Shown: piece after piece, positions 24,597 to 32,607 of the stretch
Layout: each line of letters begins with the position of its first letter
Position numbering within the stretch: position 1 is the first letter of the stretch
NCBI GenBank assembly: GCA_035495815.1
Contig: DATJFH010000218.1
Coordinates: forward strand, 1-32,674
Length of the DNA: 32,674 bases
Reading direction: 5' to 3'
Source of the DNA: DATJFH01 sp035495815
Lineage (GTDB): Bacteria > Acidobacteriota > Terriglobia > Bryobacterales > Bryobacteraceae
Program-made: the position numbers and the translations under genes
The notes under the pieces: generated by a model
The model's database searches: none
Told to the model about the DNA's origin: nothing
What the model saw: the letters and a program-made list of their open reading frames with translations, nothing else

Positions 24597-27146
24597 CTAC
24601 GCCAGGTCGAATTTTTCCTGCATCAGCAGCGGATCGCTCTTGACGATGACCGTGCGTCCCAGAATCTGCTCGAGCTCCTGCAGATAGTCGTTGCGGTGCG
24701 ACTTCAGCACCTTGGCGACCTCCGGATTCACCCTCAGGACTACGTCGGCGCCTTCCACCGCGCGGGCGATCTTGTGGGCTTCCTGGAGGATCTCGCCCAC
24801 TACCGTCGCCACGCTCTTGACGTAGCCGGCGCCCTCGCAGCAGGGGCAGGGCGAGCACAGGGTCCGTTCCAGGCTCTGCTTGACGCGCTTGCGGGTGATG
24901 GCGACCAGGCCGAAATCGTTGAACGAGAGAATCTTGTTCGGCGCTTTATCGGCGCGCATGGCTTCTTCGAGCGCCTGCATCACCTTCTGCCGGTTCTTGC
25001 GCTCGTCCATGTCGATGAAATCGACCACGATGATCCCGCCCAGGTCTCTGAGGCGGATCTGGCGCACGATCTCCTTCACCGCGTCCGTGTTGGTCTTGAC
25101 GATCGTGTCCTCCAGCCTGTTCGACTTCCCGACATATTTGCCGGTATTGATGTCGATGGCGACCAGCGCTTCGGTCTGGTTGATGACGATGTAGCCTCCG
25201 GTTTTGAGCCAGACCTTGGGCCGCAGCGCCTTTTCCAGCTCGGAGGTGATGTTGAACGCGTCGAAAATCGGGGTGGGCCGGGTGTACATCTTGACGCGGC
25301 TGACCATCGCGGGCTGGAAGCGCTGCACGAAGGACAGCACGTCTTCGTACATCTCCTCGTTGTCGACCCACACGTTCTTGAAGCTGGAAGTAAGCTGGTC
25401 CCGCAGGATGCGCTGCACCAGGTCAAGATCGTGATGAATCAGGGCCGGAGCTTTCTTCTTCTCGGCTTTCTGGCGGATGTCCATCCAGAGGTTGTAGAGG
25501 AAGTGCATGTCCGCCCGCAGCTCTTCTTCCGTCTTGCCTTCGCCCGCTGTCCGGAGGATGAAGCCGCCGGGTATACCGGCGCGATTCGACTGCAGGATGC
25601 GCTTCAGCCGCATGCGCTCCTCGTCGGAGCCGATCTTGCGGGACACGCCCACGTGATCGACCGTCGGCATGTAGACCACGAAGCGGCCGGGCAGGGCGAC
25701 ATAGGAGGTGATGCGGGCGCCCTTCTGTCCGAGCGGCTCCTTGGCGATCTGGACGATTATCTCCTGGCCCTCCTTGAGGAGGTCCGATATGGAAGCCTGC
25801 GGCGGCCGCTCGGCGCGCTCCGTACGCGGTGGAGCTTCCACCTTCACTTCCCTGGTCTCCGGCCGTGGTTCCGGCCTTGGTTCCAGCCGGCTTTCGTGCC
25901 CGCTTTCCGGCCTGCCGTCGCCCGGTCCGCGCATCTTGCGCCGCATGCGGCGGGAGACACGGTGCGGATAACGGCCGCCCTGCTCGCGCAATTGAGCCGT
26001 AAGACTGGTCGGGATGCGGGCCGGCTCGACCCCTTCATGGATCGACCCGCCGGCCGCGTCCTCGGCGGCCGCATCGACGGACGCGGGATCATCGGCCGAT
26101 TCATCTTCGGGACCTTCGGTTTCGAGGGTTTCGGCGGCGAAATCGGTTTCCTCGGCCTCCGCGGCCTCGATCGTATCCCCGATCCCCTCCTCGGTCACGT
26201 CTTCGGGCGCTTTCTCTTCCGGTTCGGCGGCTCGAGCGCTGACCGGTTCCGGCTCCGTCTGCCCGCCGTTCGATACGCTGCTCTCCACGGGAGCTTCGGC
26301 CACCGCTTCCGGAGGGGCCGCGGCAGGCTCCGGTTCCGGCCGATGGGCAGCTTCCTCAGTCAGGACCGGCTGTTCAGCCGGGTGCCCTCCGGCGGCTGAG
26401 TCAGAGGCCGGTCCGACGGCCGGTTCCGGCTCGGCTTCGTCCCGCTCCCAGTTGTCGGCGGCCTCCGCCGGCTCCTGGTCCGCCTGGCTGTACTTGGAAA
26501 TGGTTTCACCGGGAAGCACCGGAAGGTCCTCGACTTCGGCCCCGGCCTCCTCCTTGGGCTCTTCAACCGTGGCAGCGCCCGGGGAATCGCGCCGGATCTC
26601 GCCCGGCCCGGCCGGCGACGCATACTTCGATTCCGGGAATCCGCGTCCTTTCCCACGCCTGCGGCGAGGACGGCGCCCGCCCCGTCGGTCTCTTCCATCC
26701 CGGTCCGGAGGACCGCTGAGCGATTGCCCGGCCGGCCGCAAGTCCACCGGCGCGTGCGCCACCGGCAGCGGCGCGGACTGCTCGGCTGCTCGGACAGGGT
26801 CTATCTTGGTGGCGGTTTCCAGATCGATGGGGGGCGCGGCCACCGGAGGTGGCGGCGTCTTCTCGAGCCTCAACACCCGCTCCTCCACGCTGCTGACCAC
26901 CTGATCGTATTCGTCGTTGTCTTCGAAGAAATCGGAGACATAAAGGAATGCGTCGCGATCGAGGCCGATGTCGACGAACGCCGACTGCATGCCCGGCAAC
27001 ACGCGAGTCACCCGGCCTTTGTGAATACTGCCGGCAAGAGAATACTCCTGCTGGCGTTGAAAATAGATTTCGACTAACTGGTCGTCTTCGAGAATCGCCA
27101 CTCTCGTTTCGTGGCGGTTCGACGAAACCACTAGCTCTTTCGACAT
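24597..27146 (-). CDS. rne: Ribonuclease E/G family endoribonuclease with very large S1-domain insertion
   Basis: This enzyme cleaves single-stranded RNA in mRNA decay and rRNA/tRNA maturation. In the 849-residue product the S1 domain starts at residues 36-75 (SIHKGRVTRVLPGMQSAFVD) and resumes at about 453 (ISDLLKEGQEIIVQIAKEPL). Between them lie ~377 residues rich in Pro/Glu/Ala/Arg with two basic patches (150-168, 398-408). The 5'-sensor and DNase I-like domains follow, with Mg-binding aspartates D665 (AIDINTG) and D709 (VVDFIDM). The Zn-link is CPCCEGAG (C767, C770) and the small domain follows to a short C-terminus. All catalytic elements are intact, and the classic C-terminal scaffold of E. 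coli RNase E is absent. GGAGG lies 4 bases before the ATG. It is 388 bases downstream of rodA. Confidence 0.93.
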   Translation of the reverse strand: MSKELVVSSNRHETRVAILEDDQLVEIYFQRQQEYSLAGSIHKGRVTRVLPGMQSAFVDIGLDRDAFLYVSDFFEDNDEYDQVVSSVEERVLRLEKTPPPPVAAPPIDLETATKIDPVRAAEQSAPLPVAHAPVDLRPAGQSLSGPPDRDGRDRRGGRRPRRRRGKGRGFPESKYASPAGPGEIRRDSPGAATVEEPKEEAGAEVEDLPVLPGETISKYSQADQEPAEAADNWERDEAEPEPAVGPASDSAAGGHPAEQPVLTEEAAHRPEPEPAAAPPEAVAEAPVESSVSNGGQTEPEPVSARAAEPEEKAPEDVTEEGIGDTIEAAEAEETDFAAETLETEGPEDESADDPASVDAAAEDAAGGSIHEGVEPARIPTSLTAQLREQGGRYPHRVSRRMRRKMRGPGDGRPESGHESRLEPRPEPRPETREVKVEAPPRTERAERPPQASISDLLKEGQEIIVQIAKEPLGQKGARITSYVALPGRFVVYMPTVDHVGVSRKIGSDEERMRLKRILQSNRAGIPGGFILRTAGEGKTEEELRADMHFLYNLWMDIRQKAEKKKAPALIHHDLDLVQRILRDQLTSSFKNVWVDNEEMYEDVLSFVQRFQPAMVSRVKMYTRPTPIFDAFNITSELEKALRPKVWLKTGGYIVINQTEALVAIDINTGKYVGKSNRLEDTIVKTNTDAVKEIVRQIRLRDLGGIIVVDFIDMDERKNRQKVMQALEEAMRADKAPNKILSFNDFGLVAITRKRVKQSLERTLCSPCPCCEGAGYVKSVATVVGEILQEAHKIARAVEGADVVLRVNPEVAKVLKSHRNDYLQELEQILGRTVIVKSDPLLMQEKFDLA
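25791..26921 (-). other. Low-complexity Pro/Glu/Arg-rich segment inserted in the S1 domain of the RNase E/G
   Basis: This stretch encodes about residues 76-452 of the RNase. Its N-terminal part carries an Arg-rich patch (GRDRRGGRRPRRRRGKGRGF, about 151-170), the centre is acidic (many E/A/P), and the C-terminal part is again basic with repeated EPRPE units near 422-430. No secondary-structure-rich domain is apparent. The two patches could bind RNA or protein partners, which is inference. Confidence 0.85.
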
Positions 27147-27372
27147 GCTTCCTCCGCTGAAAGCGGAAGAAAACCTCGACCAGATGAGGTATGGACACCC
27201 TGCGTGGGTTGGCGTTCGGACCTGTGAAAGGCCCTGCTAACTACAATCCGATACAGCGAATCTCACGCTGGCCGCCGCGGTGGAGTCCGATCGGCGCTAC
27301 CCCGATCCTCACAACTTCAACACCGCGAACCGGCCGGGAACCCTGTCCCATCCGAAGCCAGCGCTTATCGAG

Positions 27373-27388
27373 CGCCCGGCCTTCCGGG
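27373..27388. repeat. Second copy of the CGCCCGGCYTTCCGGG hairpin
   Basis: CGCCCGGCCTTCCGGG here differs at one position from the element at 17559-17574. Stem CCCGG (27375-27379)/CCGGG (27384-27388), loop CCTT. On the plus strand it is followed by TTTTACTT, which resembles a weak intrinsic terminator, though no plus-strand gene precedes it. Confidence 0.35.
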
Positions 27389-27498
27389 TTTTACTTCGGC
27401 TCCCAACACCAAAAATTTAGACTGCAACTCTTTTCAGGCCGGTTTCCCGGCCCCACAACGATTCCGGGCCGAGACGGCTCAGCCCCCTCAATCTCTTA

Positions 27499-27516
27499 GG
27501 CCGGGGTCGCCCGGCC
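27499..27516 (-). terminator. Hairpin after rodA, possible terminator or processing site
   Basis: GGCCGGG (27499-27505) pairs with CCCGGCC (27510-27516) in a perfect 7-bp GC-rich stem with a 4-base loop, 18 bases beyond the rodA stop on the minus strand. No T-tract follows, so termination would be weak or factor-dependent. It may instead be the first element of the rne leader. Confidence 0.4.
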
Positions 27517-27534
27517 CCTCCCGCCCGGCCCGTT

Positions 27535-28620
27535 TCAATTCACAAAACGCCGCAGCCGGACGTTATTCACCAATCCCAACATCATGAAAGTCGAAAGCGT
27601 ATTCGAGCCCCCGGCGCTCATCAGAGGCAGGGGAATGCCGGTTACCGGCATCCTACCTACTACCATACCCACATTCACCAACAAGTGAAAGACTAATAAT
27701 GCCACTACTCCCATGCAAATGTACATTCCGGCGCGATCCGGCGCCGTTTGCGCATTCTGGACAATCTGCATCAGCAACACGAAATACAATGCCAGCACGA
27801 TCACTACACCTACGAATCCGTGCTCCTCGGCAAAGGCCGAGAAGATGAAATCGGTATGCGGAACGGGCAGGAAACGCAACTGTGTCTGAGTTCCTTTCGC
27901 TACCCCTTGTCCCCACATCCCGCCCGCGCCGACGGCGATCTTCGATTGGATCGTCTGGTATCCGGTTCCACGCGGATCCTGCGTCGGGTTCAGAAAACTG
28001 ACCAGCCGCGCTTTCTGATAATCCTCCAGAAAATTCCAGCTGGCGGGCAGCACAAAAACCGCCAACAGCCCCAACACCACCAGGTACTCCCGCCGCAGCC
28101 CGGCCAAATACACGCCAATGGCTAATATCGGCAGATAGGTCAAACAAGTTCCCAGATCCGGCTGAATTTTTACAAGAATCATGGGGAGTCCGATTAACCC
28201 CCCTAGTTTCAACAGCTCTGGGCCGTCCAAGGTCTCGCTTCGGAGTTCCGTGAGGTACCGGGCCACCAGCAGGATGAGCACCAGTTTAACAAATTCGGAA
28301 ATCTGAAACGTAAAACCGAAGATCGGAATCCAGCGGCGCGAGCCGAAGATCTTGGTTCCGATGAGCAGCACGGCAATCAGGGTCACGATCGAAAGCAGGT
28401 AGAGCGCCGGCACCTTGCCCATCAAAGAGTGGTAGTCGATTGAGGCCGCCAGCCACATGATCACCAGGCCGACCGCTACAAACACGATCTGCTTCCACCA
28501 GGCGCTCTTCCACATGGTGTCGTGAGTGGCGCTGTAGATTTGCAGAATCCCCAGGGCGCTGATCACCAGGGCGATGATGATGAGAGCCCAGTCCAGGTCG
28601 CGAAAGGAAAACTGGCGCAC
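27535..28620 (-). CDS. mrdB: Peptidoglycan glycosyltransferase RodA (FtsW/RodA/SpoVE family)
   Basis: RodA polymerises lipid II glycan strands in the elongasome together with PBP2. The 361-residue product has about ten hydrophobic spans. Family motifs are IFGSRRWIPIFGFTFQISEF, VKIQPDLGTCLTYLPI with the conserved Asp, and the C-terminal VNVGMVVGRMPVTGIPLPLM SAGG region, written here with a break. The start is GTG at 28618-28620, 4 bases after the mrdA stop, so the two are translationally coupled. Length and motifs are typical. No mre genes lie next to it. Confidence 0.95.
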   Translation of the reverse strand: MRQFSFRDLDWALIIIALVISALGILQIYSATHDTMWKSAWWKQIVFVAVGLVIMWLAASIDYHSLMGKVPALYLLSIVTLIAVLLIGTKIFGSRRWIPIFGFTFQISEFVKLVLILLVARYLTELRSETLDGPELLKLGGLIGLPMILVKIQPDLGTCLTYLPILAIGVYLAGLRREYLVVLGLLAVFVLPASWNFLEDYQKARLVSFLNPTQDPRGTGYQTIQSKIAVGAGGMWGQGVAKGTQTQLRFLPVPHTDFIFSAFAEEHGFVGVVIVLALYFVLLMQIVQNAQTAPDRAGMYICMGVVALLVFHLLVNVGMVVGRMPVTGIPLPLMSAGGSNTLSTFMMLGLVNNVRLRRFVN

Positions 28621-28624
28621 GGTT

Positions 28625-30547
28625 CTAATCCGCCCGCGGCGCTGCCGCCGGAGCCTGGGTGGTCTTTTCGGGGATGGAGGGAGGCGTTGCCCGCGGCGCT
28701 TCCGTCCTCGGAACTCCCATCGACGTCTTGATGCCCAGCCGCGCCTTCTTGTCGTAGTAGGCTTTGATCACATCTTTGACGATAGGAGCCGCGAAATGCC
28801 CGTGTTCGCCGTTCTCGAACAAGGCCGCCACCACGATTTCGGGATTGTTGCGCTGCGCGAAACCGACGAACCAGGCGTTGTCCTTCATTGCCTGTGTCTG
28901 CTTGCGGCTTTTCAGAAATTCGTTGGACGCCAGCTGGGCGGTGCCCGTCTTTCCGCAAACCTCGATACCGGGAAGCCGGGCGCGGGCGCCGGTTCCGCCG
29001 CCGTTGACCACGCTGTACATCCCCTCCACCACCTTCTGCACGTTGGCCGGATCGAGAGCCCACTCCCGGGGAGGCTCGTCGTGACCTTTTACCAGGTGGG
29101 GTTTGTACCATACCCCACCCATAGCCAGACCTCCGACGGCGTGCGCAAGCTGCAGCGGCGTGACGGTGAGCGCGCCCTGTCCGATGGAGACCGAGATCGT
29201 TTCCCCCGGATACCACTTCTGCCGGTAATTGCGGATCTTCCACTTGGTCGAGGGCACGATGCCTTCCGCCTCGTTCGGCAGGTCGATGCCGGTGCGGGAG
29301 CCCAGCCCGGCCTCCTCCGCGTAGAAAGCGATCTTGTCGATGCCCAGCCGGTTGCCGACGTTGTAGAAATAAACGTCGCAGGATTGCTCGATGGCGCGAT
29401 GCAGCGAGACCCCTCCGTGCCGGGCATGGCATTTGTGATAGTGTCCGTAGAAGCTGGCGCCGCCGCCGCAGGAGATGCTGAAGGAGTCATCCACCGCGCC
29501 GGCTTCGAGGCCGGCGATGGCCATCAGCGGCTTGAAAGTGGATCCCGGCGCGAGCTGCGCCTGAATGGCGCGGTTGAGCAGCGGATTGTCCGGGTTCGAG
29601 GTCAGGCTCCGCCAGTCGGCCGAGAGGATGCGGACAGCGAACTTGTTGGGATCGTACGCCGGGCGGCTGACCATCGCTAGAACCTCGCCGTTCCGGGGAT
29701 CGAGCGCCACCACCGCTCCCTTCTTGTCTTCCATGGCAAGCTCGGCCACAACCTGCAGATCCAGGTCGATGGTGAGCTGCAGATTCCTGCCGGGCTTGGC
29801 GTCCTTGGTGTCGGTCGCCTCGCGGACCCGTCCGCGGTTATCGACCACGACCCGGCGCTGGCCGTCGACCCCGCGCAGAATATCGTTATACTGCCGCTCG
29901 ATGCCCGCCTTGCCGATAATGTCCCCCTGCTCGTACTTGGCGAACTCCGGCTGATCGAGCTCTTTTTCGCTGATTTCTCCGGTATACCCGACAAGGTGGG
30001 CGGCCAGCTGATTCTGCGGATAAAGGCGCTTCTGGGCGTGAAAGACTTCCATCTCGGGGAAGAATTCCGGATCGCGGTGCGCCTCGACGAAAGCCAGCTC
30101 GGACGGCGTCAACTCTTCCTTGATGACGATCGGCTCGTATTTGGGGCGCGATCTGAAGCGGCGGACACGCGCGGCCAGGTCGTTGTAATCGAGATGAAGC
30201 CCGTCGGCGATGGGGCGCAGGTGCTCTTCTTTCAGGTTCTCCCGCGCCAGCAGAACACTGTAGGAAGAGTGATTGTCCACGATCACGCGGCCGTCCCGGT
30301 CGAGGATCTTGCCTCTCGGGGCCACAATCGGAACCGCTTTGATGCGGTTGAGTTCGGCGCGCTCGCTGTAGAAATCGGGATTGCGAACCTGGATGCTCCA
30401 GAATCCGGAGATGAGAAAAAGGAAAATCCCGACCGTGAGGTACTGGAAGAAGGCGATCTTCTCGCTGGCCAGCTTGGGATCGTCCCGAATTACAGGCTTA
30501 TCGGGAACCCGGTGCGCCAGATCCGGCTCTGGAGGGTTAGGGATCAC
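28625..30547 (-). CDS. mrdA: Penicillin-binding protein 2 (class B transpeptidase)
   Basis: PBP2 cross-links peptidoglycan during cell elongation as partner of RodA. The 640-residue protein has a cytoplasmic N-tail, one membrane span (about 33-50), a dimerisation/pedestal domain starting APRGKILDRDGRVIVDNHSS, and a transpeptidase domain. The catalytic motifs are S336-TFK (SxxK), S389-C-D (SxN-type), and K533-TG. Cysteines C360 and C373 with nearby His residues resemble the Zn-binding site known in some PBP2s. A Pro/Ala-rich tail of about 30 residues ends the protein. The start is GTG at 30545-30547 with no Shine-Dalgarno; an in-frame stop lies 30 bases upstream. A strong promoter precedes it. 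Confidence 0.95.
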   Translation of the reverse strand: MIPNPPEPDLAHRVPDKPVIRDDPKLASEKIAFFQYLTVGIFLFLISGFWSIQVRNPDFYSERAELNRIKAVPIVAPRGKILDRDGRVIVDNHSSYSVLLARENLKEEHLRPIADGLHLDYNDLAARVRRFRSRPKYEPIVIKEELTPSELAFVEAHRDPEFFPEMEVFHAQKRLYPQNQLAAHLVGYTGEISEKELDQPEFAKYEQGDIIGKAGIERQYNDILRGVDGQRRVVVDNRGRVREATDTKDAKPGRNLQLTIDLDLQVVAELAMEDKKGAVVALDPRNGEVLAMVSRPAYDPNKFAVRILSADWRSLTSNPDNPLLNRAIQAQLAPGSTFKPLMAIAGLEAGAVDDSFSISCGGGASFYGHYHKCHARHGGVSLHRAIEQSCDVYFYNVGNRLGIDKIAFYAEEAGLGSRTGIDLPNEAEGIVPSTKWKIRNYRQKWYPGETISVSIGQGALTVTPLQLAHAVGGLAMGGVWYKPHLVKGHDEPPREWALDPANVQKVVEGMYSVVNGGGTGARARLPGIEVCGKTGTAQLASNEFLKSRKQTQAMKDNAWFVGFAQRNNPEIVVAALFENGEHGHFAAPIVKDVIKAYYDKKARLGIKTSMGVPRTEAPRATPPSIPEKTTQAPAAAPRAD

Positions 30548-30573
30548 AACTTCGGAGGAGTATCCTCGCGGAT

Positions 30574-30603
30574 ATTATAGCAGACGAGGTCCAACCGCTT
30601 GAA
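30574..30603 (-). promoter_or_regulatory. Promoter of the mrdA-mrdB operon
   Basis: On the minus strand TTCAAG (30603-30598) and a perfect TATAAT (30579-30574) are 18 bases apart. The expected transcription start, about 7 bases beyond the -10 box, leaves a leader of about 20 nt before the GTG at 30547, and this leader has no purine-rich ribosome site. Confidence 0.6.
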
Positions 30604-30657
30604 CATGAGTGCGGCGTGCGGGTTGCCTGGCCGGCGGCGGATAGACGCGCTCAGATC

Positions 30658-32592
30658 TCAGAGGCGGAGCCCGTCCAGGATTTCCCGCGCCGCCGCCCGC
30701 GCAGACTTTGGACCCGCTCCGGAAAGCGGCCTCCGCATGGCATCGAAAGGATCCACCTGCACATAGGGCCGCGGCTCGATCGACTTTGCTAAATCGGGCA
30801 GATCATAGGTCGTCAGCGCGCCCCATACCAGGCTCGAGACCGGCTCCTCCGGACGCTGGCGGCTCATGACATCTTCATAGGATCCGAGCGTCCGCACCGT
30901 GGCTACCCCGGCCAGGGAATTCTCCAACACGGCGGCGTGCAGCGCCACCAGCCCGCCGGCCTCCAAGCCGACTGCGTAAATCTTCCCGAACTCCCGCCGC
31001 ACCCGCCCGATCGCCTCCAGCAGGTCCGCCACCCGCATCCCCAGCAGGGGCCGGCCCATCTCGACCGCCCGCCAGGCCAGGAAGTCCTCCCATTGGATCC
31101 TCTGCTTCGGCTGCGGGGCGTCTGGCTTGGTCTCTCCCCACCCGCGCAAATCCACCCCCAGCACGGAATACCCGGCGTCTCCCAGCGCGGCCGCCAGCTC
31201 CAGCGCGCCCGCGGACTTCCGGCCCAGTTCGGACACGACCGCCATCAGGACCGCGGCGTGCCCGCCCCCCCTGGCCAGCGTCACCGGCAATTCCACCGCC
31301 GGTTCCGGTTTCGGAGCCAGCAGAGCGCGTACCGCGCCGGGACGAACCGCCGCACGATGGTCATGCAGCTGGCGCGACCGGTCGCGGTTCAGGTCGAACA
31401 CGCTGCGCGCCTTTTTCAGAGCCATCACCGAGCCCGTCTTCGTGCACCAGAGATCCTCGGTGGCCTCGACGCGAAGTTCGGGCTCCCGCCAGTTCCCGGC
31501 TTCACCCGCCAGGTGTTTCAGCATCCAGCGATAGCAGCCCTCGCGCAGATTCTTGTCGAGCTTGTGAATGTTGTCCGATTCGACCTTGTCGAAGTTTTCG
31601 GCTTTGCCCAACAGCTCATAGACCGGCCGGGTTTCGTCGAACGTGCGCCGCGTACCCTCGAGCGGAACATTGTCCTTCAGGACGGCCCCGATCAGGAACG
31701 CGCGCGGTGCGGCCGCGGCAATCATCTCCGGGTGATCCACCCCATTCGCGTAGACCCCGGGCACGATCTGCTCCGGATCGGGATTCATCAACGCCCGCGT
31801 CTTGTGATAGAAGCTGGTCACCGCGCAGCAGGACATGGCCGCCCGGATTCGCGGCTCGAGGGGCGCGGTCAGCAGGGTAGTCATACCGCCGCCGGAGTGC
31901 CCGAGCATGCCCAACCGCTCCGGATCCACCTCCGGCCGGGTCTCCAGATAATCGAGCGCCCGCATCGCGTCCCAGATGCGGTAGTTCGCCAGCGTCCGTC
32001 CGAGCAGCAGCGTCGGCCGGCCGGCGATGGTGTGCTCGGAGGTCGCCGGCGACTTCTTTTCACCAGGCAGGCGATACATCAGCCGTTCCCCCTGCCCCAT
32101 CGGATCGAAGATCAGCGCCACGAATCCTTTGAGCGCCAGCGCCGCGCAGGCAAGCTGGTAATCGGGAGTGGCTTTACCCTCCTCGTAGTGACCGCACGAT
32201 TGCACCACCGCGGGCCTGCGACCCGCCGTCGATTTCGGCCGGTACAGGTTCGCCGAAACGTAATATTCAGGACGGCTTTCGAAGAGCAGCTTCTCGATTA
32301 CGTAACCGTCGCGCGAGAGTTCACCCACTTGAACAGCGTTGAGCGGAGTACGCTCGGGAAAGGCGCCGATACCGGCGGTCATCACGCGGTGGACCTTGTT
32401 CCGGAGAGCGGTAACCTGGTCGCGCGTCCCGATGGCGGCCAGCGCCTCGCGGCGGCTCCGGTCGGCGGCGTCGAGCTCCCGCATGAAGGAGTCGAGCAAC
32501 ATGCTGCCCTGGCCCCGTGGCCCGGCCAGACCGGAACGGGCGGCCAGCGCGGTAAGCGCAAGCATTTTACGGCGGGTGACGGACGGGGTCAT
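30658..32592 (-). CDS. Tat-exported two-domain alpha/beta hydrolase (acetylxylan-esterase-like)
   Basis: A 644-residue protein with an N-terminal TRRKMLALTALAAR segment resembling a twin-arginine signal. The first domain (about 95-365) is an esterase-like alpha/beta hydrolase with RPAVVQSCGHYEEGKATPDY, FDPMGQGER and a nucleophile elbow LGMLGHSGGG, with S233 as nucleophile. H343 in DNIHKLDKNLRE is the likely catalytic His. The second region (about 430-620) again shows an alpha/beta hydrolase pattern (GYSVLGVDLRGWGETKP, then IYAVGLEAGGLVALHAA), but the elbow has Glu544 where Ser is expected, so it is probably non-catalytic. Likely a periplasmic carbohydrate or ester-bond hydrolase; the substrate is unknown. 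The start follows TATAAT by 9 bases. Confidence 0.8.
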   Translation of the reverse strand: MTPSVTRRKMLALTALAARSGLAGPRGQGSMLLDSFMRELDAADRSRREALAAIGTRDQVTALRNKVHRVMTAGIGAFPERTPLNAVQVGELSRDGYVIEKLLFESRPEYYVSANLYRPKSTAGRRPAVVQSCGHYEEGKATPDYQLACAALALKGFVALIFDPMGQGERLMYRLPGEKKSPATSEHTIAGRPTLLLGRTLANYRIWDAMRALDYLETRPEVDPERLGMLGHSGGGMTTLLTAPLEPRIRAAMSCCAVTSFYHKTRALMNPDPEQIVPGVYANGVDHPEMIAAAAPRAFLIGAVLKDNVPLEGTRRTFDETRPVYELLGKAENFDKVESDNIHKLDKNLREGCYRWMLKHLAGEAGNWREPELRVEATEDLWCTKTGSVMALKKARSVFDLNRDRSRQLHDHRAAVRPGAVRALLAPKPEPAVELPVTLARGGGHAAVLMAVVSELGRKSAGALELAAALGDAGYSVLGVDLRGWGETKPDAPQPKQRIQWEDFLAWRAVEMGRPLLGMRVADLLEAIGRVRREFGKIYAVGLEAGGLVALHAAVLENSLAGVATVRTLGSYEDVMSRQRPEEPVSSLVWGALTTYDLPDLAKSIEPRPYVQVDPFDAMRRPLSGAGPKSARAAAREILDGLRL

Positions 32593-32601
32593 GTTCCCTG
32601 C

Positions 32602-32607
32602 ATTATA
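32602..32607 (-). promoter_or_regulatory. -10 element of the alpha/beta hydrolase gene
   Basis: A perfect TATAAT on the minus strand ends 9 bases before the ATG (32592). No TTGACA-like -35 is seen at the usual distance. Together with the short spacing this suggests a start of transcription at or very near the start codon. The stretch to the right edge (32608-32674) shows no gene. Confidence 0.45.

Larger units (their letters stand above)
27147..27534 (-). promoter_or_regulatory. Gene-free, hairpin-rich leader between rodA and rne
   Basis: No credible gene lies in these 388 bases. On the minus strand, the orientation of rne, several hairpins are visible. They are GGCCGGG/CCCGGCC (27499-27516), GGCCGG-GAAA-CCGGCC (27437-27452), a possible three-way element at 27356-27401 (GCGCT/AGCGC and CCCGG/CCGGG inside an AGCC/GGCT closing helix), CAGCG/CGCTG (27254-27270), GGGCC/GGTCC with a G-U pair (27218-27234), and TCCGC/GCGGA (27153-27167) that overlaps the rne ribosome site. 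The G-U pair would be an A-C mismatch on the plus strand, which favours a minus-strand RNA. It may be a long 5' UTR controlling the RNase. No confident promoter was found inside. Confidence 0.5.

Noticed and set aside
27301..27360. Possible 5S rRNA-like text (CCCATCCGAA and related strings) in the rne leader
   Set aside because: Only short scattered matches; the order and helices of 5S rRNA cannot be built.
27191..27499. A 102-codon plus-strand frame in the rodA-rne spacer
   Set aside because: Pro/Arg/Ser-rich composition, no ribosome site, no known motif, and the DNA is full of hairpins better explained as an RNA leader.
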